This document shows, one piece after another, positions 11,307-22,484 of a stretch of DNA of 64,000 nt. The DNA is from Vibrio splendidus (GTDB lineage: Bacteria > Pseudomonadota > Gammaproteobacteria > Enterobacterales > Vibrionaceae): assembly GCF_024347615.1 (NCBI RefSeq), contig NZ_AP025508.1:2604001-2668000 (forward strand), given 5' to 3'. Position numbers and translations under genes: made by a program. The notes beneath the pieces are model-generated. The model was not told the DNA's origin. It made no database searches and saw only the letters and a list, made by a program, of their open reading frames with translations. Position 1 is the stretch's first letter; each line of letters begins with the position of its first letter.

Positions 11307-11892
11307 ATCGCTTTGCTAAGAGTTATTTTTCGGAAGTCGTGAGTGTTACGTCATTCAAATTTACCACATTCACGCATTACGGTGTACTAAGAAACTGCAC
11401 CGAGAAACAGTACCAAAAAATATTCCTCTATACTGAGCCTAATCCACCATTTCCATCGCTGCAAATAAAAGATCTCTATTAACAGGATTAACATATGTGA
11501 TTGATTAAAAAGACACCATAACTATTGATGCTAACGATAAGATTACCGCTAAGTTACTATTTAGTTAATAGTTTGCAGTTAATCTCGAATGTGATTTGTT
11601 ATTAAAATTGATCACTTTTATACCAATTTACTATTGACTGCGCTCAATCATTAGCTACATTGGAGCTAAAAGGTTTTTCTGATACAACTTTATAACAAGA
11701 TTCAAAATCGAGTAATACGCGTTAAGAATGAACAATAAGGAATAATTACGCAGGGTAGCGTTAATTTCCGTAAGCAATGTATGAGATTCAAGCTATCAGC
11801 TGAAATTCTTTAGTTGGTAGGAATGATATCAATCGCACTTACAACAATTGATATAACAACGTTAGTAACAAAATGCATGAGGGATGTATAGC
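11307..11892. other. clpS-cspD divergent promoter region
   Basis: About 585 AT-rich bases with no convincing gene. It should contain promoters for clpSA and cspD. A perfect 8-bp dyad, ATATCAAT (11826-11833) and ATTGATAT (11847-11854), has centres 21 bases apart and lies about 40 bases upstream of cspD, so it could be an operator. TTATACCAAT at about 11618 followed by CGCTCAAT recalls parts of the MITE-like element at 43.2 kb, but the similarity is too short to call. Confidence 0.5.
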
Positions 11893-12114
11893 ATGGCTAC
11901 AGGTACAGTAAAATGGTTTAACAATGCCAAAGGGTTTGGCTTTATTTGTCCAGAAGGTGAAGACGGCGATATTTTCGCGCACTACTCCACAATACAGATG
12001 GAAGGTTATCGAACCTTAAAGGCAGGTCAGCAGGTCGACTATGAAGTAGAAAGTGGACCTAAAGGCTCGCACGCTAGCTCTGTTGTTCCTGTAGAAGGCA
12101 GCGCCGCTAAATAG
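11893..12114 (+). CDS. cspD: Cold shock-like protein CspD
   Basis: 73-residue cold shock domain protein. RNP1 is KGFGF and RNP2 is DIFAHYS. The blocks GYRTLKAGQ and GPKGSHAS match E. coli CspD, a stationary-phase inhibitor of replication, better than CspA. I chose the ATG at 11893, giving MATGTVKWF. An in-frame ATG three codons upstream is less likely because the GAGGGA ribosome binding site would be too close to it. The divergent clpS neighbour is conserved with E. coli. Confidence 0.93.
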   Translation: MATGTVKWFNNAKGFGFICPEGEDGDIFAHYSTIQMEGYRTLKAGQQVDYEVESGPKGSHASSVVPVEGSAAK

Positions 12115-12180
12115 GCGATGGCCAAATCATGTTGACCTCCATCAGTCGTAATTACGGCTGACAGGTAAGCAGAATATTGA

Positions 12181-12228
12181 AACCGCTCATTTGATACCCC
12201 TAATACAGGATTAAATGAGCGGTTTTTC
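12181..12228 (+). terminator. cspD terminator
   Basis: Perfect 12-bp arms AACCGCTCATTT (12181-12192) and AAATGAGCGGTT (12213-12224), followed by a T run, about 65 bases past the cspD stop. Confidence 0.88.
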
Positions 12229-12295
12229 GATCTAGAAGCTATAACGTTGCTCACAATACGACTCGCTCGAGGATGTTTGCCCCCAAAGTAGTTCA

Positions 12296-12333
12296 AGGTC
12301 TAGGTCTAGGTCTAGGTCTAGGTCTAGGCCTAG
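12296..12333. repeat. Hexanucleotide tandem repeat (AGGTCT)
   Basis: Five perfect copies of AGGTCT (12296-12325) and a sixth with one change, in the space between the cspD and icd terminators. It is a simple sequence repeat, likely to vary in copy number; no function is evident. Confidence 0.9.
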
Positions 12334-12355
12334 CAAAGCATTATGAATAAACAAA

Positions 12356-12389
12356 AAAGACGCTTTAACGTTATCGTTAAAGCGTCTTT
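12356..12389 (-). terminator. icd terminator
   Basis: Arms AAAGACGCTTTAACG and CGTTAAAGCGTCTTT around TTAT, about 90 bases beyond the icd stop. A run of A on the left gives a T run for minus-strand transcripts. The stretch 12115-12477 otherwise holds only the cspD terminator and the hexamer repeat. Confidence 0.85.
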
Positions 12390-12477
12390 CGTTTTGTCTT
12401 GGTCTACGACCTAACTGTCAGACCAAGCAACTCGTTAGTAAATCATGACCATAATTTGCTAACGGTGAGTCTAATTA

Positions 12478-15024
<2,547 letters not shown>

Positions 15025-15753
15025 ATGTCTACTCGCTCACACAGCGTATCTCGTTCAGACAAACCAGCTCGTGCTGGTGCAACATTAAAACAAAGCGGTA
15101 ATAGACAAAACCGAAGCAGTGATAAAAATAACACGGGTAGTTCGCATAAAAAATCGCACTCGAGTAAGCACCGATATAAAGGCAAATCTACCAACATGAA
15201 ACCTAAGGTGGCAATCGAAGATCGCAAAGTCATTTTGTTCAACAAGCCTTTCGATACTCTCAGCCAGTTCACTGATGGCGAAGGCAGGAAAACACTCGCA
15301 GACTTTATTCCTGTTAAAGATGTTTACGCGGCGGGTCGACTTGATCGCGACAGTGAAGGGTTAATGGTCTTGACCAATGATGGCATCTTCCAAGCCAAAT
15401 TGACTCAACCAAACTCAAAATCACCAAAGACTTACTGGGTGCAGGTTGAAGGCGCACCTTCTGAGGAAGATTTAGATAAATTGAGAAAAGGTGTCGAGCT
15501 AAAAGACGGCATGACACTGCCTGCTCAAATTGAGGTGATGTCTGAACCTGTTGTGTGGGAAAGAACCCCTCCAGTGCGTTTCAGAGCCGCAATACCGACA
15601 ACATAGTTAGCGATTACTATCATTGAAGGGCGTAACCGTCAGGTAAGACGAATGACAGCAAATATCGGCTTCCCTACCCTGCGACTTATTCGCTATTCAA
15701 TGGGCAACATGAATGTAGGACAACTTCAGCCTGGTGAGTGGAAAGAGATTTAA
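15025..15753 (+). pseudogene. rluE: 23S rRNA pseudouridine synthase RluE, interrupted by an in-frame amber codon
   Basis: RluE modifies U2457 of 23S rRNA in E. coli. The frame from 15025 reads a basic N-terminal tail, then [15 protein letters not shown] and the catalytic motif [12 protein letters not shown], and stops at TAG (15604-15606) after [11 protein letters not shown]. The same frame continues without any shift as [18 protein letters not shown] and runs to TAA at 15753, matching the conserved C-terminus of RluE. E. coli has IPTSW at this point, so TAG replaces a tryptophan codon TGG by one base change. The truncated product (193 of 242 codons) would lack the last 49 residues, including the [10 protein letters not shown] motif, and is probably inactive. 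A sequencing error is possible. Confidence 0.88.
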
Positions 15754-15776
15754 AGTGATACTTCGATAAGTAGAGA

Positions 15777-15802
15777 AATGGCCGCTATATAAGTGGCCAT
15801 TT
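15777..15802 (+). terminator. rluE terminator
   Basis: Arms AATGGCC and GGCCATT followed by TTT, 24 bases after the rluE TAA. Confidence 0.8.
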
Positions 15803-15831
15803 TTATATGCATTGATGAATTTCAGACACAA

Positions 15832-15857
15832 AAAAGCCAGTCATAAGACTGGCTTTT
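15832..15857 (-). terminator. Porin gene terminator
   Basis: Perfect 11-bp arms AAAAGCCAGTC and GACTGGCTTTT around ATAA, 33 bases beyond the porin stop; the flanking A run supplies the minus-strand T tract. Confidence 0.88.
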
Positions 15858-15890
15858 ATCAACATTTAACAATTACTGATTAAGTAACTA

Positions 15891-16898
15891 TTAGAAGCTG
15901 TAGAATGCAGCTGCGAAGATGTAAGTTTCTTCGTCGTTGCCTTTACCAGCATCGATGTCTTGTAGGATATCGATACCCATATCTACGCGGTCGTTAAGTG
16001 TGTACATTGCAGCAACGTTTACGCGAGAGATGTCTTTGTCAGCTTTGCCATCTTCAGTAGTAGAGTTAGCGTTGTAACCAGCGGCAAGAGTTAGTTGCTC
16101 AGTTACTGGGTAACCGGCAGATAGGTAGTAGCCAACTGTTTCTAGGTTAGTAGTGTTCTTAGTCGCTGTTTTGTCGTCTGAACCATCGTTAATCCAGAAG
16201 TTAACACCTAGGTCTAGCTCACCAACTTTAGAGTTACCAGATACAGAGTAAACTTGGTAATCAGCTTCGTCACGAGTTTCGTAACCACCGTAAACATTTA
16301 CTACTTCGCTTTCAAAACCAACGTAACCGTTCACGCCTTTATCAGCAGCAGAGTGGTCGTCATCAGTTTCGAAGTAAGAGATACCGTAAGCGAAGCCTGA
16401 AGTAGCGCCTTGGAACTTAACTACGTTGAATGCATCAGAAGCATCACCAGCAGAAGAACCGAACTCGTAAGTCATGTCGCCAGCGCCATCAACTTTATCA
16501 AGAGCAGTATCGTTTTCCCAACCGAAAGATGCAACACCAACACCAGTGTCAAAACCTAACCATGCTTTATCAACGTCAGTACCGAATTCATTTTTAACGC
16601 CGAAGCCGTTGTCGTTTTCGTCAGTTGTCCAGTTAAGTTCGAAATCAGTTTCGAAGTAACCAACTAGGCGGTTGTTTTTGTAGCTAACTGCTAGAGTAAG
16701 AGCTGTTGCCCAGTCATCGTACATAGCGTTAGTTTTAGTATCGTAGTAACCACCAAGACCAAGTGAACCAGAAACAGAGAACTGTTCTTTGTGCATTGGG
16801 TCAAATTCAAATGTTGGTTTTGCGTTGCCTAGGCCTACGTTCGCGAAAGCTGAAGTTGAAGCTGCTGCGATTGTTAACGCTAATAGAGTCTTTTTCAT
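15891..16898 (-). CDS. Gram-negative general porin (OmpU/OmpC-like family)
   Basis: 335-residue outer membrane beta-barrel. The signal peptide MKKTLLALTIAAASTSAFA is cut before NVG. The mature chain alternates short beta strands with Asp/Asn/Gly-rich loops and ends in phenylalanine (AAAFYSF), the signal for the BAM complex. The composition is strongly acidic and lacks cysteine, as in Vibrio porins. It is shorter and more divergent than classical OmpU, so I give no symbol. It is single, with its own terminator and a long AT-rich upstream region. The likely role is passive diffusion of small solutes. Confidence 0.85.
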   Translation of the reverse strand: MKKTLLALTIAAASTSAFANVGLGNAKPTFEFDPMHKEQFSVSGSLGLGGYYDTKTNAMYDDWATALTLAVSYKNNRLVGYFETDFELNWTTDENDNGFGVKNEFGTDVDKAWLGFDTGVGVASFGWENDTALDKVDGAGDMTYEFGSSAGDASDAFNVVKFQGATSGFAYGISYFETDDDHSAADKGVNGYVGFESEVVNVYGGYETRDEADYQVYSVSGNSKVGELDLGVNFWINDGSDDKTATKNTTNLETVGYYLSAGYPVTEQLTLAAGYNANSTTEDGKADKDISRVNVAAMYTLNDRVDMGIDILQDIDAGKGNDEETYIFAAAFYSF

Positions 16899-17414
16899 AA
16901 TAAATCCACTGCCTTTTCTAAGAATGGGAGATCCTTGCCCGGTTCCCTTTTTTTATTTTGTGCGACTGGTCATTACCACTCTTTGTTGGTTAATCACCGT
17001 CACTAAATTTCGAGGTCTAGATTGCAAAAGATTATCCTGCGTGTCAAATAAACTAAAAACACATCTAAAAAAAACACAAAGCAATAACAATCAAAGACTT
17101 ACATTTTTTTTCATTGTTTTACGAGTAACTTATCCTTAGTTTTATCAGGAAATATAATAATATAAAAAAAGAACATAACAGAACTTAAAGCTATATAAGC
17201 CAATAAAAAAGCAACAAATTAGAATTTAACACCTACAAGCCAGTCTTTTTTAAAATTTATATTTCACAACATAAATAAAATCGTTAAGTTCCTGATGGTT
17301 CAGTTTTTTTTTGTGAACAAGATCTACCTTTGATTCAAAAGCAAGCTATTTCGCCGCAAATGTACCGACTAGTGATATGTGCTACTATCCTCGCTCCGTT
17401 ATGTAGGTCACAGT
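16899..17414. other. Porin-dinG divergent upstream region
   Basis: About 515 very AT-rich bases between the porin and dinG starts. It should carry the porin promoter and a long regulatory region, and the dinG promoter. I see no LexA box (CTGT-N8-ACAG) upstream of dinG and no gene-like frame. Confidence 0.5.
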
Positions 17415-19505
17415 ATGCTAACTACTAAAATTCAAAAATCCATTCGCACCAGTTATCAAAACCTCCAAGATCAGTTGGACAACTTTGTACCTCGACGTGC
17501 TCAAAATTACCTAGTTGCAGAAATAGCTAAGACACTTTGTGGTCAATACCACAAAAGTAATCGTATGATTGTTGCCGAGGCGGGAACAGGAATCGGGAAA
17601 TCACTCGCCTATCTCATGGCAACGATTCCTGTCGCTGTGCTAAATAATCGAAAAATCATCATTTCGACAGCGACGGTTGCCCTACAAGAACAACTCGTCA
17701 ATAAAGATCTCCCTCTATATAGAAGACTGACTGATCGAGAATTTTCTTTCATATTAGCGAAGGGCAGACAGCGTTATTGTTGCTCCGAGAAGTTAGCCGC
17801 TGCTTGTGGGCTTGATGGTGGACAAATTGATGGCGGACAAATGGCAATGTTCGAATCTAAGCCAAAGAAGAAAGACATCGACCAACTTCAAACTATGTAT
17901 CGAAGCCTAACCCAAGGTAAATGGGATGGTGACCGTGATTCGTGGCCAAAGCCAATCGACAATATGATTTGGCTGATGATTGTCAGTGATAAGCATAGCT
18001 GTAACAACAGTATGCCGACTCATCGAGACTGCCCTTTCCAAAAAGCACGCTCGGAACTGGATAAAGCAGACGTGATTATCGCCAATCACAGTTTAGTGAT
18101 GGCTGATGCCGACCTTGGTGGCGGCGTGATACTGCCCGAACCAGAAAATAGCATCTATATATTTGACGAGGCTCACCACTTACCACACGTAGCAAGAGAT
18201 CACTCTTCTGCAGCGGCGAGCTTAAAGGGTGCCGCTTCATGGTTAGAGCGTTTGAATCAATCAATCACCAAGCTTTCGGGCTTGGCGGATGAAAAGCGAG
18301 TGGGTCGATTCAGAAATGAATTGCAGGATTCTGTACAACAGCTGATTCCTACTCTTACTCAAATGAGCAAACAGTTTGATGCTAGCCACTTTGAAGACGG
18401 CTTGTATCGCTTCGAGCATGGCGACTTACCTGATTGGCTAGAGAATGAATCTAAAGATCTCAAGCAACTCACACAAAAGGCGAGCCAAGCCGTTGCGAAG
18501 ATTGCAGACTTGATTGCAGAGCGAGTTAAAGACGGAGAGCTTTCTGCAAAACTGGCAGAGCCTGCGCTTGCAGAAATTGGTTTCTATATACAAAGGACAG
18601 AAAACCTTGCTCAGGTTTGGCGCTTAATGGCTGAGCCTAAACGCGAAAAAGAAGCGCCTTTAGCGCGTTGGCTTGAACTGAATAAAGAAAGTGAAGGCGA
18701 TTTCGTTGTGAATGTTTCGCCACTAGAGGTGGGTTGGCAACTGGACCAACAGATCTGGAGTCGTTGTGTTGGTGCAGTACTCGTCTCTGCGACAATGAGA
18801 GCACTTAACTCCTTCAACTTTTTCTGCCATCAAGCTGGTATCAGTCAAAAAGCCGAAGACGGTGTACAATTTCTTGCTTTGGCATCGCCGTTTGATTATC
18901 AGAACCAAGCTGAGCTGGTTGTTCCTGCAATGAAGTACGAACCACAAGCACCTCAGTTTACTGAATATCTTATTGAAATATTGCCTAAGGTAATAGAAGA
19001 CAACAAAGCCAATCTCGTTTTATTCTCTTCTTACTGGCAAATGAATAAAGTTGCAGAAGCTTTGGCAACAGATTTCGTTAAAAAGTCGTGGGCATTGCAG
19101 GTTCAAGGTGATACTTCACGAACCGAAATCCTAAAAAAACATAAAAATCTGATAGACCAAGGTAAAACCAGCGTCCTTTTTGGAACGGGTAGCTTTTCTG
19201 AAGGTCTTGATCTACCTGGTGAGCTACTTGAAAACCTCGTTATTACCAAGATTCCTTTTGGTGTTCCTACCTCTCCTGTAGAGCGAGCACATTCAGAATA
19301 TATTGAATCACGCGGCGGTAATCCTTTTATGCAGATTACTGTTCCAGAAGCGAGTAAAAAGCTTATTCAATCTGTGGGTAGATTGCTGCGTAAAGAACGA
19401 GATTCTGGTAGAGTCACGATCCTTGATAGACGCATAGTCACGAAGCGATACGGGAAATCCCTACTCGATTCGCTACCGCCTTTTAAAAGAACAATAAAAT
19501 ACTAA
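17415..19505 (+). CDS. dinG: ATP-dependent DNA helicase DinG
   Basis: XPD-like 5'-3' superfamily 2 helicase with an iron-sulfur cluster; it unwinds R-loops and D-loops during repair. From the ATG at 17415 it has 696 residues. Walker A EAGTGIGKS at about 55-63; four candidate cluster cysteines, two near residues 122-123 and two in CNNSMPTHRDC near 197-207; DEAHH box at about 252-256; C-terminal helicase motifs including FGTGSFSEGLDLPG and QSVGRLLR. The open frame extends 12 codons upstream from a GTG, but family alignment favours MLTTKI. It appears monocistronic; no SOS box is visible. Confidence 0.93.
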   Translation: MLTTKIQKSIRTSYQNLQDQLDNFVPRRAQNYLVAEIAKTLCGQYHKSNRMIVAEAGTGIGKSLAYLMATIPVAVLNNRKIIISTATVALQEQLVNKDLPLYRRLTDREFSFILAKGRQRYCCSEKLAAACGLDGGQIDGGQMAMFESKPKKKDIDQLQTMYRSLTQGKWDGDRDSWPKPIDNMIWLMIVSDKHSCNNSMPTHRDCPFQKARSELDKADVIIANHSLVMADADLGGGVILPEPENSIYIFDEAHHLPHVARDHSSAAASLKGAASWLERLNQSITKLSGLADEKRVGRFRNELQDSVQQLIPTLTQMSKQFDASHFEDGLYRFEHGDLPDWLENESKDLKQLTQKASQAVAKIADLIAERVKDGELSAKLAEPALAEIGFYIQRTENLAQVWRLMAEPKREKEAPLARWLELNKESEGDFVVNVSPLEVGWQLDQQIWSRCVGAVLVSATMRALNSFNFFCHQAGISQKAEDGVQFLALASPFDYQNQAELVVPAMKYEPQAPQFTEYLIEILPKVIEDNKANLVLFSSYWQMNKVAEALATDFVKKSWALQVQGDTSRTEILKKHKNLIDQGKTSVLFGTGSFSEGLDLPGELLENLVITKIPFGVPTSPVERAHSEYIESRGGNPFMQITVPEASKKLIQSVGRLLRKERDSGRVTILDRRIVTKRYGKSLLDSLPPFKRTIKY

Positions 19506-19633
19506 TTTTACTGCCCTCAAGGTAGTTATGGGCCTGTCATCGCTAGGCCCTTGCATTCACAACCCAACATGACTAATCCATTGATTATTCATGTGGCTGC
19601 CCTAACAGCCGATAACGAGAACACTAGCTATTT

Positions 19634-20413
19634 ATGGAAATGATTGAGCCAACCATGTTGGTCATACTTGCCTTGGTTGCATTTGCAGCAGGCTTTATCG
19701 ATGCTGTCGCCGGTGGCGGAGGGATGTTAACGGTCCCAGCTTTGCTATCGCTTGGTTTACCGCCACATATTGCACTCGGAACTAATAAGCTGGCCGCAAC
19801 GTTTGCCTCATCAACTGCCGCTTTTACTTACTATCGAAAGAAACTGTTCAAACCTGAATGTTGGACCAATGCTTTCATATCGACATTAATAGGTGCAACA
19901 ATCGGCACCCTGACTGTTGATGCCATTAGTACAGAGTGGTTAGAGAAGGTATTGCCATTAGTTATTCTTGCCGCTGCTGTCTATACCATTTTTCATAAAA
20001 CTCCGGATGTGAGCCATAATGTGTCTCCTAAACCGTGTCCGGTACTTAAAAGAAAACAAAAGTACCAAGGATTCATTCTTGGCTTTTATGATGGTGTTGC
20101 AGGCCCAGGTACTGGCGCGTTTTGGACGGTGAGTTCTATGGCGCTTTATCGCTTAAATATCTTACTGGCTTCTGGTTTGTCTAAAGCGATGAACTTCACT
20201 AGCAACTTCACCTCTTTGGTGACCTTTGCGATTCTCGGTCATATTGATTGGGTTCTAGGTTTAACCATGGGGCTTTGTTTGATGGCTGGTGCATTTGTTG
20301 GAGCACATTCTGCTATTCGCTTTGGTGCTACATTTATACGACCTGTCTTTGTGACTGTTGTGAGTGTCCTTGCGATTAAACTGGCTTACGAAGCGTGGTT
20401 TGTAAACTTATAG
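19634..20413 (+). CDS. yfcA: TSUP family membrane transporter (TauE/SafE, YfcA-like)
   Basis: Inner membrane protein of 259 residues with about eight hydrophobic segments. The N-terminal repeat contains AGFIDAVAGGGGMLTVPAL and TNKLAATFASS, and the C-terminal repeat GFYDGVAGPGTGAFW and KAMNFTSNFTSL, both hallmarks of the TSUP/DUF81 family. It is closest in pattern to E. coli YfcA. Relatives export sulfite, sulfoacetate or related anions; the substrate here is unknown. priC follows after about 20 bases, so the two may be co-transcribed. Confidence 0.88.
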   Translation: MEMIEPTMLVILALVAFAAGFIDAVAGGGGMLTVPALLSLGLPPHIALGTNKLAATFASSTAAFTYYRKKLFKPECWTNAFISTLIGATIGTLTVDAISTEWLEKVLPLVILAAAVYTIFHKTPDVSHNVSPKPCPVLKRKQKYQGFILGFYDGVAGPGTGAFWTVSSMALYRLNILLASGLSKAMNFTSNFTSLVTFAILGHIDWVLGLTMGLCLMAGAFVGAHSAIRFGATFIRPVFVTVVSVLAIKLAYEAWFVNL

Positions 20414-20435
20414 CCACCAGCCAATGGGAAGCGAA

Positions 20436-20984
20436 ATGAACCATTTTTCAAATCTTAAAAGTGTACTGGATACCTTAATTGGGCACAGTTCTCAGGTCGA
20501 CAAAGCCCGTGGTGCTTATCATCAAGCCTTGTTTGACCGAACCTTATTTAAGTGCAGCTCTTCTATTTTACTGCCCTACGCACTTGAAACTCAAACAACG
20601 TACAACACCATTATTCGTGAACAAGCGACAAATCAACTGACCGCATCTCGGGCCAACTACCTGACGGAAAAGCTGACTAACCAGATAGCTGCAATCCAAA
20701 GGGAGCTCGCTAACCATGATTTACGCTTAGACCGAAAAAGTAAGTCAGGCAAGAATCTCAACGACCTATACAACGAACTCGCTCAGCACCAAGATTGGCA
20801 AAAACGACTGGTCGATTTAGTACGAGTACGAGAGTTAGCGTTTGATTCTGCGCCCCGCCACAATAAGAAAAAAGCGGACGAGGCTTGGCAATTAGCAAAA
20901 GAACGATTAGAACGCTGTGAAGACTCAATGAAAAATATTGAGAGACTGATTAACTTAGAGAACCCTAAGCGAAATGAACACTGA
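20436..20984 (+). CDS. priC: Primosomal replication protein PriC (N'')
   Basis: Helps reload DnaB at stalled forks. 182 residues from the ATG at 20436, preceded by GGGAAGCG; an in-frame ATG four codons upstream is also possible. It is helical and rich in Lys, Arg and Gln. The central ELAQHQDWQKRLVDLV segment matches the QHQDFERRL motif of PriC, and a heptad-like C-terminus (RLERCEDSMKNIERLI) is also shared. ybaM overlaps its last bases, the same gene pair as in E. coli. Confidence 0.85.
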   Translation: MNHFSNLKSVLDTLIGHSSQVDKARGAYHQALFDRTLFKCSSSILLPYALETQTTYNTIIREQATNQLTASRANYLTEKLTNQIAAIQRELANHDLRLDRKSKSGKNLNDLYNELAQHQDWQKRLVDLVRVRELAFDSAPRHNKKKADEAWQLAKERLERCEDSMKNIERLINLENPKRNEH

Positions 20985-21144
20985 TAACACATCATCACCA
21001 CTGGATAATGCGCCAGAAGAAGTTAAGTTAGCTGTCGACCTGATCTATCTGCTCGAAAGCAACGAAATCGACCCAAAAGTGGCGTTAGAAGCAATTAAGA
21101 TTGTCCAACAAGATTTACAAGCCAAACTAGCATCTAGCATCTAG
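20974..21144 (+). CDS. ybaM: YbaM family small protein (DUF2496)
   Basis: A 56-residue protein, short enough to be missed by length cut-offs. The ATG at 20974 lies inside the end of priC (11-base overlap). The core LDNAPEEVKLAVDLIYLLE and VALEAIKIVQQDL align with E. coli YbaM, whose gene also follows priC. The function is unknown. The last codons (CTA GCA TCT AGC ATC TAG) are made entirely of the 7-bp repeat CTAGCAT, which also supplies the stop codon, so the C-terminus LASSI is repeat-derived. Confidence 0.88.
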   Translation: MNTDNTSSPLDNAPEEVKLAVDLIYLLESNEIDPKVALEAIKIVQQDLQAKLASSI

Positions 21145-21175
21145 CATCTAGCATCTAGCATCTAGCATCTAGCAT
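21127..21175. repeat. Heptanucleotide tandem repeat (CTAGCAT)x7
   Basis: Seven perfect copies of CTAGCAT. The first two and a half encode the end of ybaM; the rest fill the gap before roxA, ending 19 bases before its start codon, close to the ribosome binding site region. The copy number is likely variable by slippage. Confidence 0.95.
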
Positions 21176-21194
21176 CAAAACATACAGGATTCAC

Positions 21195-22328
21195 ATGTAC
21201 CAACTTAGCTTTTCTATGCCCGAATTTCTTGAAAACTACTGGCATAAAAAACCAACCATCTTAAAAGGTGGCTTCCAAAACTTCGTCGACCCAATTTCGC
21301 CGGAAGAACTTGCTGGTTTATCGATGGAAGAAGAAGTGGATTCTCGCTTTGTCTCTAACCTCGACAACCAATGGACTGCAGAACATGGTCCATTCTCCGA
21401 AGAGAAATTTGGCGAGCTAACTGAAACACATTGGCAATTGATCGTTCAAGCAGCGAACCACTGGCACCAAGGTGCAAATCAGCTGACAGAAGCGTTCCAA
21501 GCTTTACCAAACTGGTTATTCGACGACCTAATGATCTGCTACTCAGCACCAGAAGGCGGCGTAGGCCCCCATATTGATCAATATGACGTATTCATCATTC
21601 AAGGCCAAGGTAAACGTCAGTGGAAGGTTGGCGCGAAAGATGTTGGCCAATACAAAGAGACAGTCCAAGCTTCTGCACTTCGTCAAATCGAAGGTTTTGA
21701 ACCGATCATTGATGAAACTTTAGAGCCGGGCGATATCCTTTATATCCCACCGGGTTTCCCTCATGAAGGCAACACGTTAGAGCCATCAATGAGCTACTCT
21801 ATTGGCTATCGCTCCCCTAAAGAACAAGAGCTAATCAGCAACTTCGCCGATTTTGTACTTGCTCATGATATGGGTGACATTCATCTTCACGATCCAGAAT
21901 TCAAAACGCAAGATGGTTACGGCAAGATTCGTTCATCGGATTTAAGCAATCTAACTGACATGTTGAAATCTGCATTAGAGCAACCTGAAACCATCAGCGA
22001 ATTCATGGGATGTTTGCTAAGCCAATCACGCCACCAGCTTGATATCGTCGCTCCTGAGCCATTATGGACAGAAGAAGAGATCGCTCAGCACTTAGAGTCA
22101 GAAGGCGAGATTTGTCGAGTATCGGGCTTAAAAGCGCTCTACCATGAGAATGAAAGCAACACGGCTTACATCAATGGTGAAGTGGTCAAGGTTGAAAAAT
22201 CGGATTCATCGCTACTAAACGTACTGTGTGATGACTCGGTGATTAACTCAGCAACCACTTTGACGCCTTCAGGTGTCACTGTCGTGACTGAATTGGTAAA
22301 CAAAGGTTACTGGTTTATCGAAGACTAA
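21195..22328 (+). CDS. roxA: 50S ribosomal protein L16 arginine 3-hydroxylase
   Basis: JmjC-type 2-oxoglutarate/Fe(II) oxygenase (YcfD) that hydroxylates an arginine of ribosomal protein L16. 377 residues, normal length. The metal triad is visible: His126 and Asp128 in GPHIDQYDVF and His190 in PPGFPHEG, matching H125, D127 and H187 of E. coli. The PEFLENYWHKKPTILKGGF start is typical. The gene follows ybaM and a 7-bp repeat tract; an ACAGGA site precedes the ATG. It ends at a strong terminator. Confidence 0.96.
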   Translation: MYQLSFSMPEFLENYWHKKPTILKGGFQNFVDPISPEELAGLSMEEEVDSRFVSNLDNQWTAEHGPFSEEKFGELTETHWQLIVQAANHWHQGANQLTEAFQALPNWLFDDLMICYSAPEGGVGPHIDQYDVFIIQGQGKRQWKVGAKDVGQYKETVQASALRQIEGFEPIIDETLEPGDILYIPPGFPHEGNTLEPSMSYSIGYRSPKEQELISNFADFVLAHDMGDIHLHDPEFKTQDGYGKIRSSDLSNLTDMLKSALEQPETISEFMGCLLSQSRHQLDIVAPEPLWTEEEIAQHLESEGEICRVSGLKALYHENESNTAYINGEVVKVEKSDSSLLNVLCDDSVINSATTLTPSGVTVVTELVNKGYWFIED

Positions 22329-22389
22329 CTTCGTTAATCGGTTTCGGTGGATATCATCGAGATCTAAAGCCTTAGAACCTAAGAAAAAC

Positions 22390-22427
22390 AAAAGGGACAA
22401 ATGAAATCTTCATTTGTCCCTTTTTCT
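22390..22427. terminator. Terminator between roxA and the chemoreceptor
   Basis: Arms AAAAGGGACAAATGAA and TTCATTTGTCCCTTTT with A and T runs outside; it can serve both convergent genes. Confidence 0.92.
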
Positions 22428-22484
22428 ATTCAACAGTCAACTAAGCTTAAATAGCTAAACCGTGACCATCTAGACTTTGAACTA

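Noticed and set aside
11618..11650. TTATACCAAT followed by CGCTCAAT, similar to parts of the 43.2 kb MITE-like element
   Set aside because: Only two short words match and no inverted partner is present, so a second copy cannot be claimed.
17339..17414. SOS control of dinG
   Set aside because: No CTGT-N8-ACAG box is visible upstream, unlike the clear box before imuA.
21127..21175. Tandem repeats considered as a CRISPR array
   Set aside because: Units are 7 bp with no spacers and no cas genes in the window.
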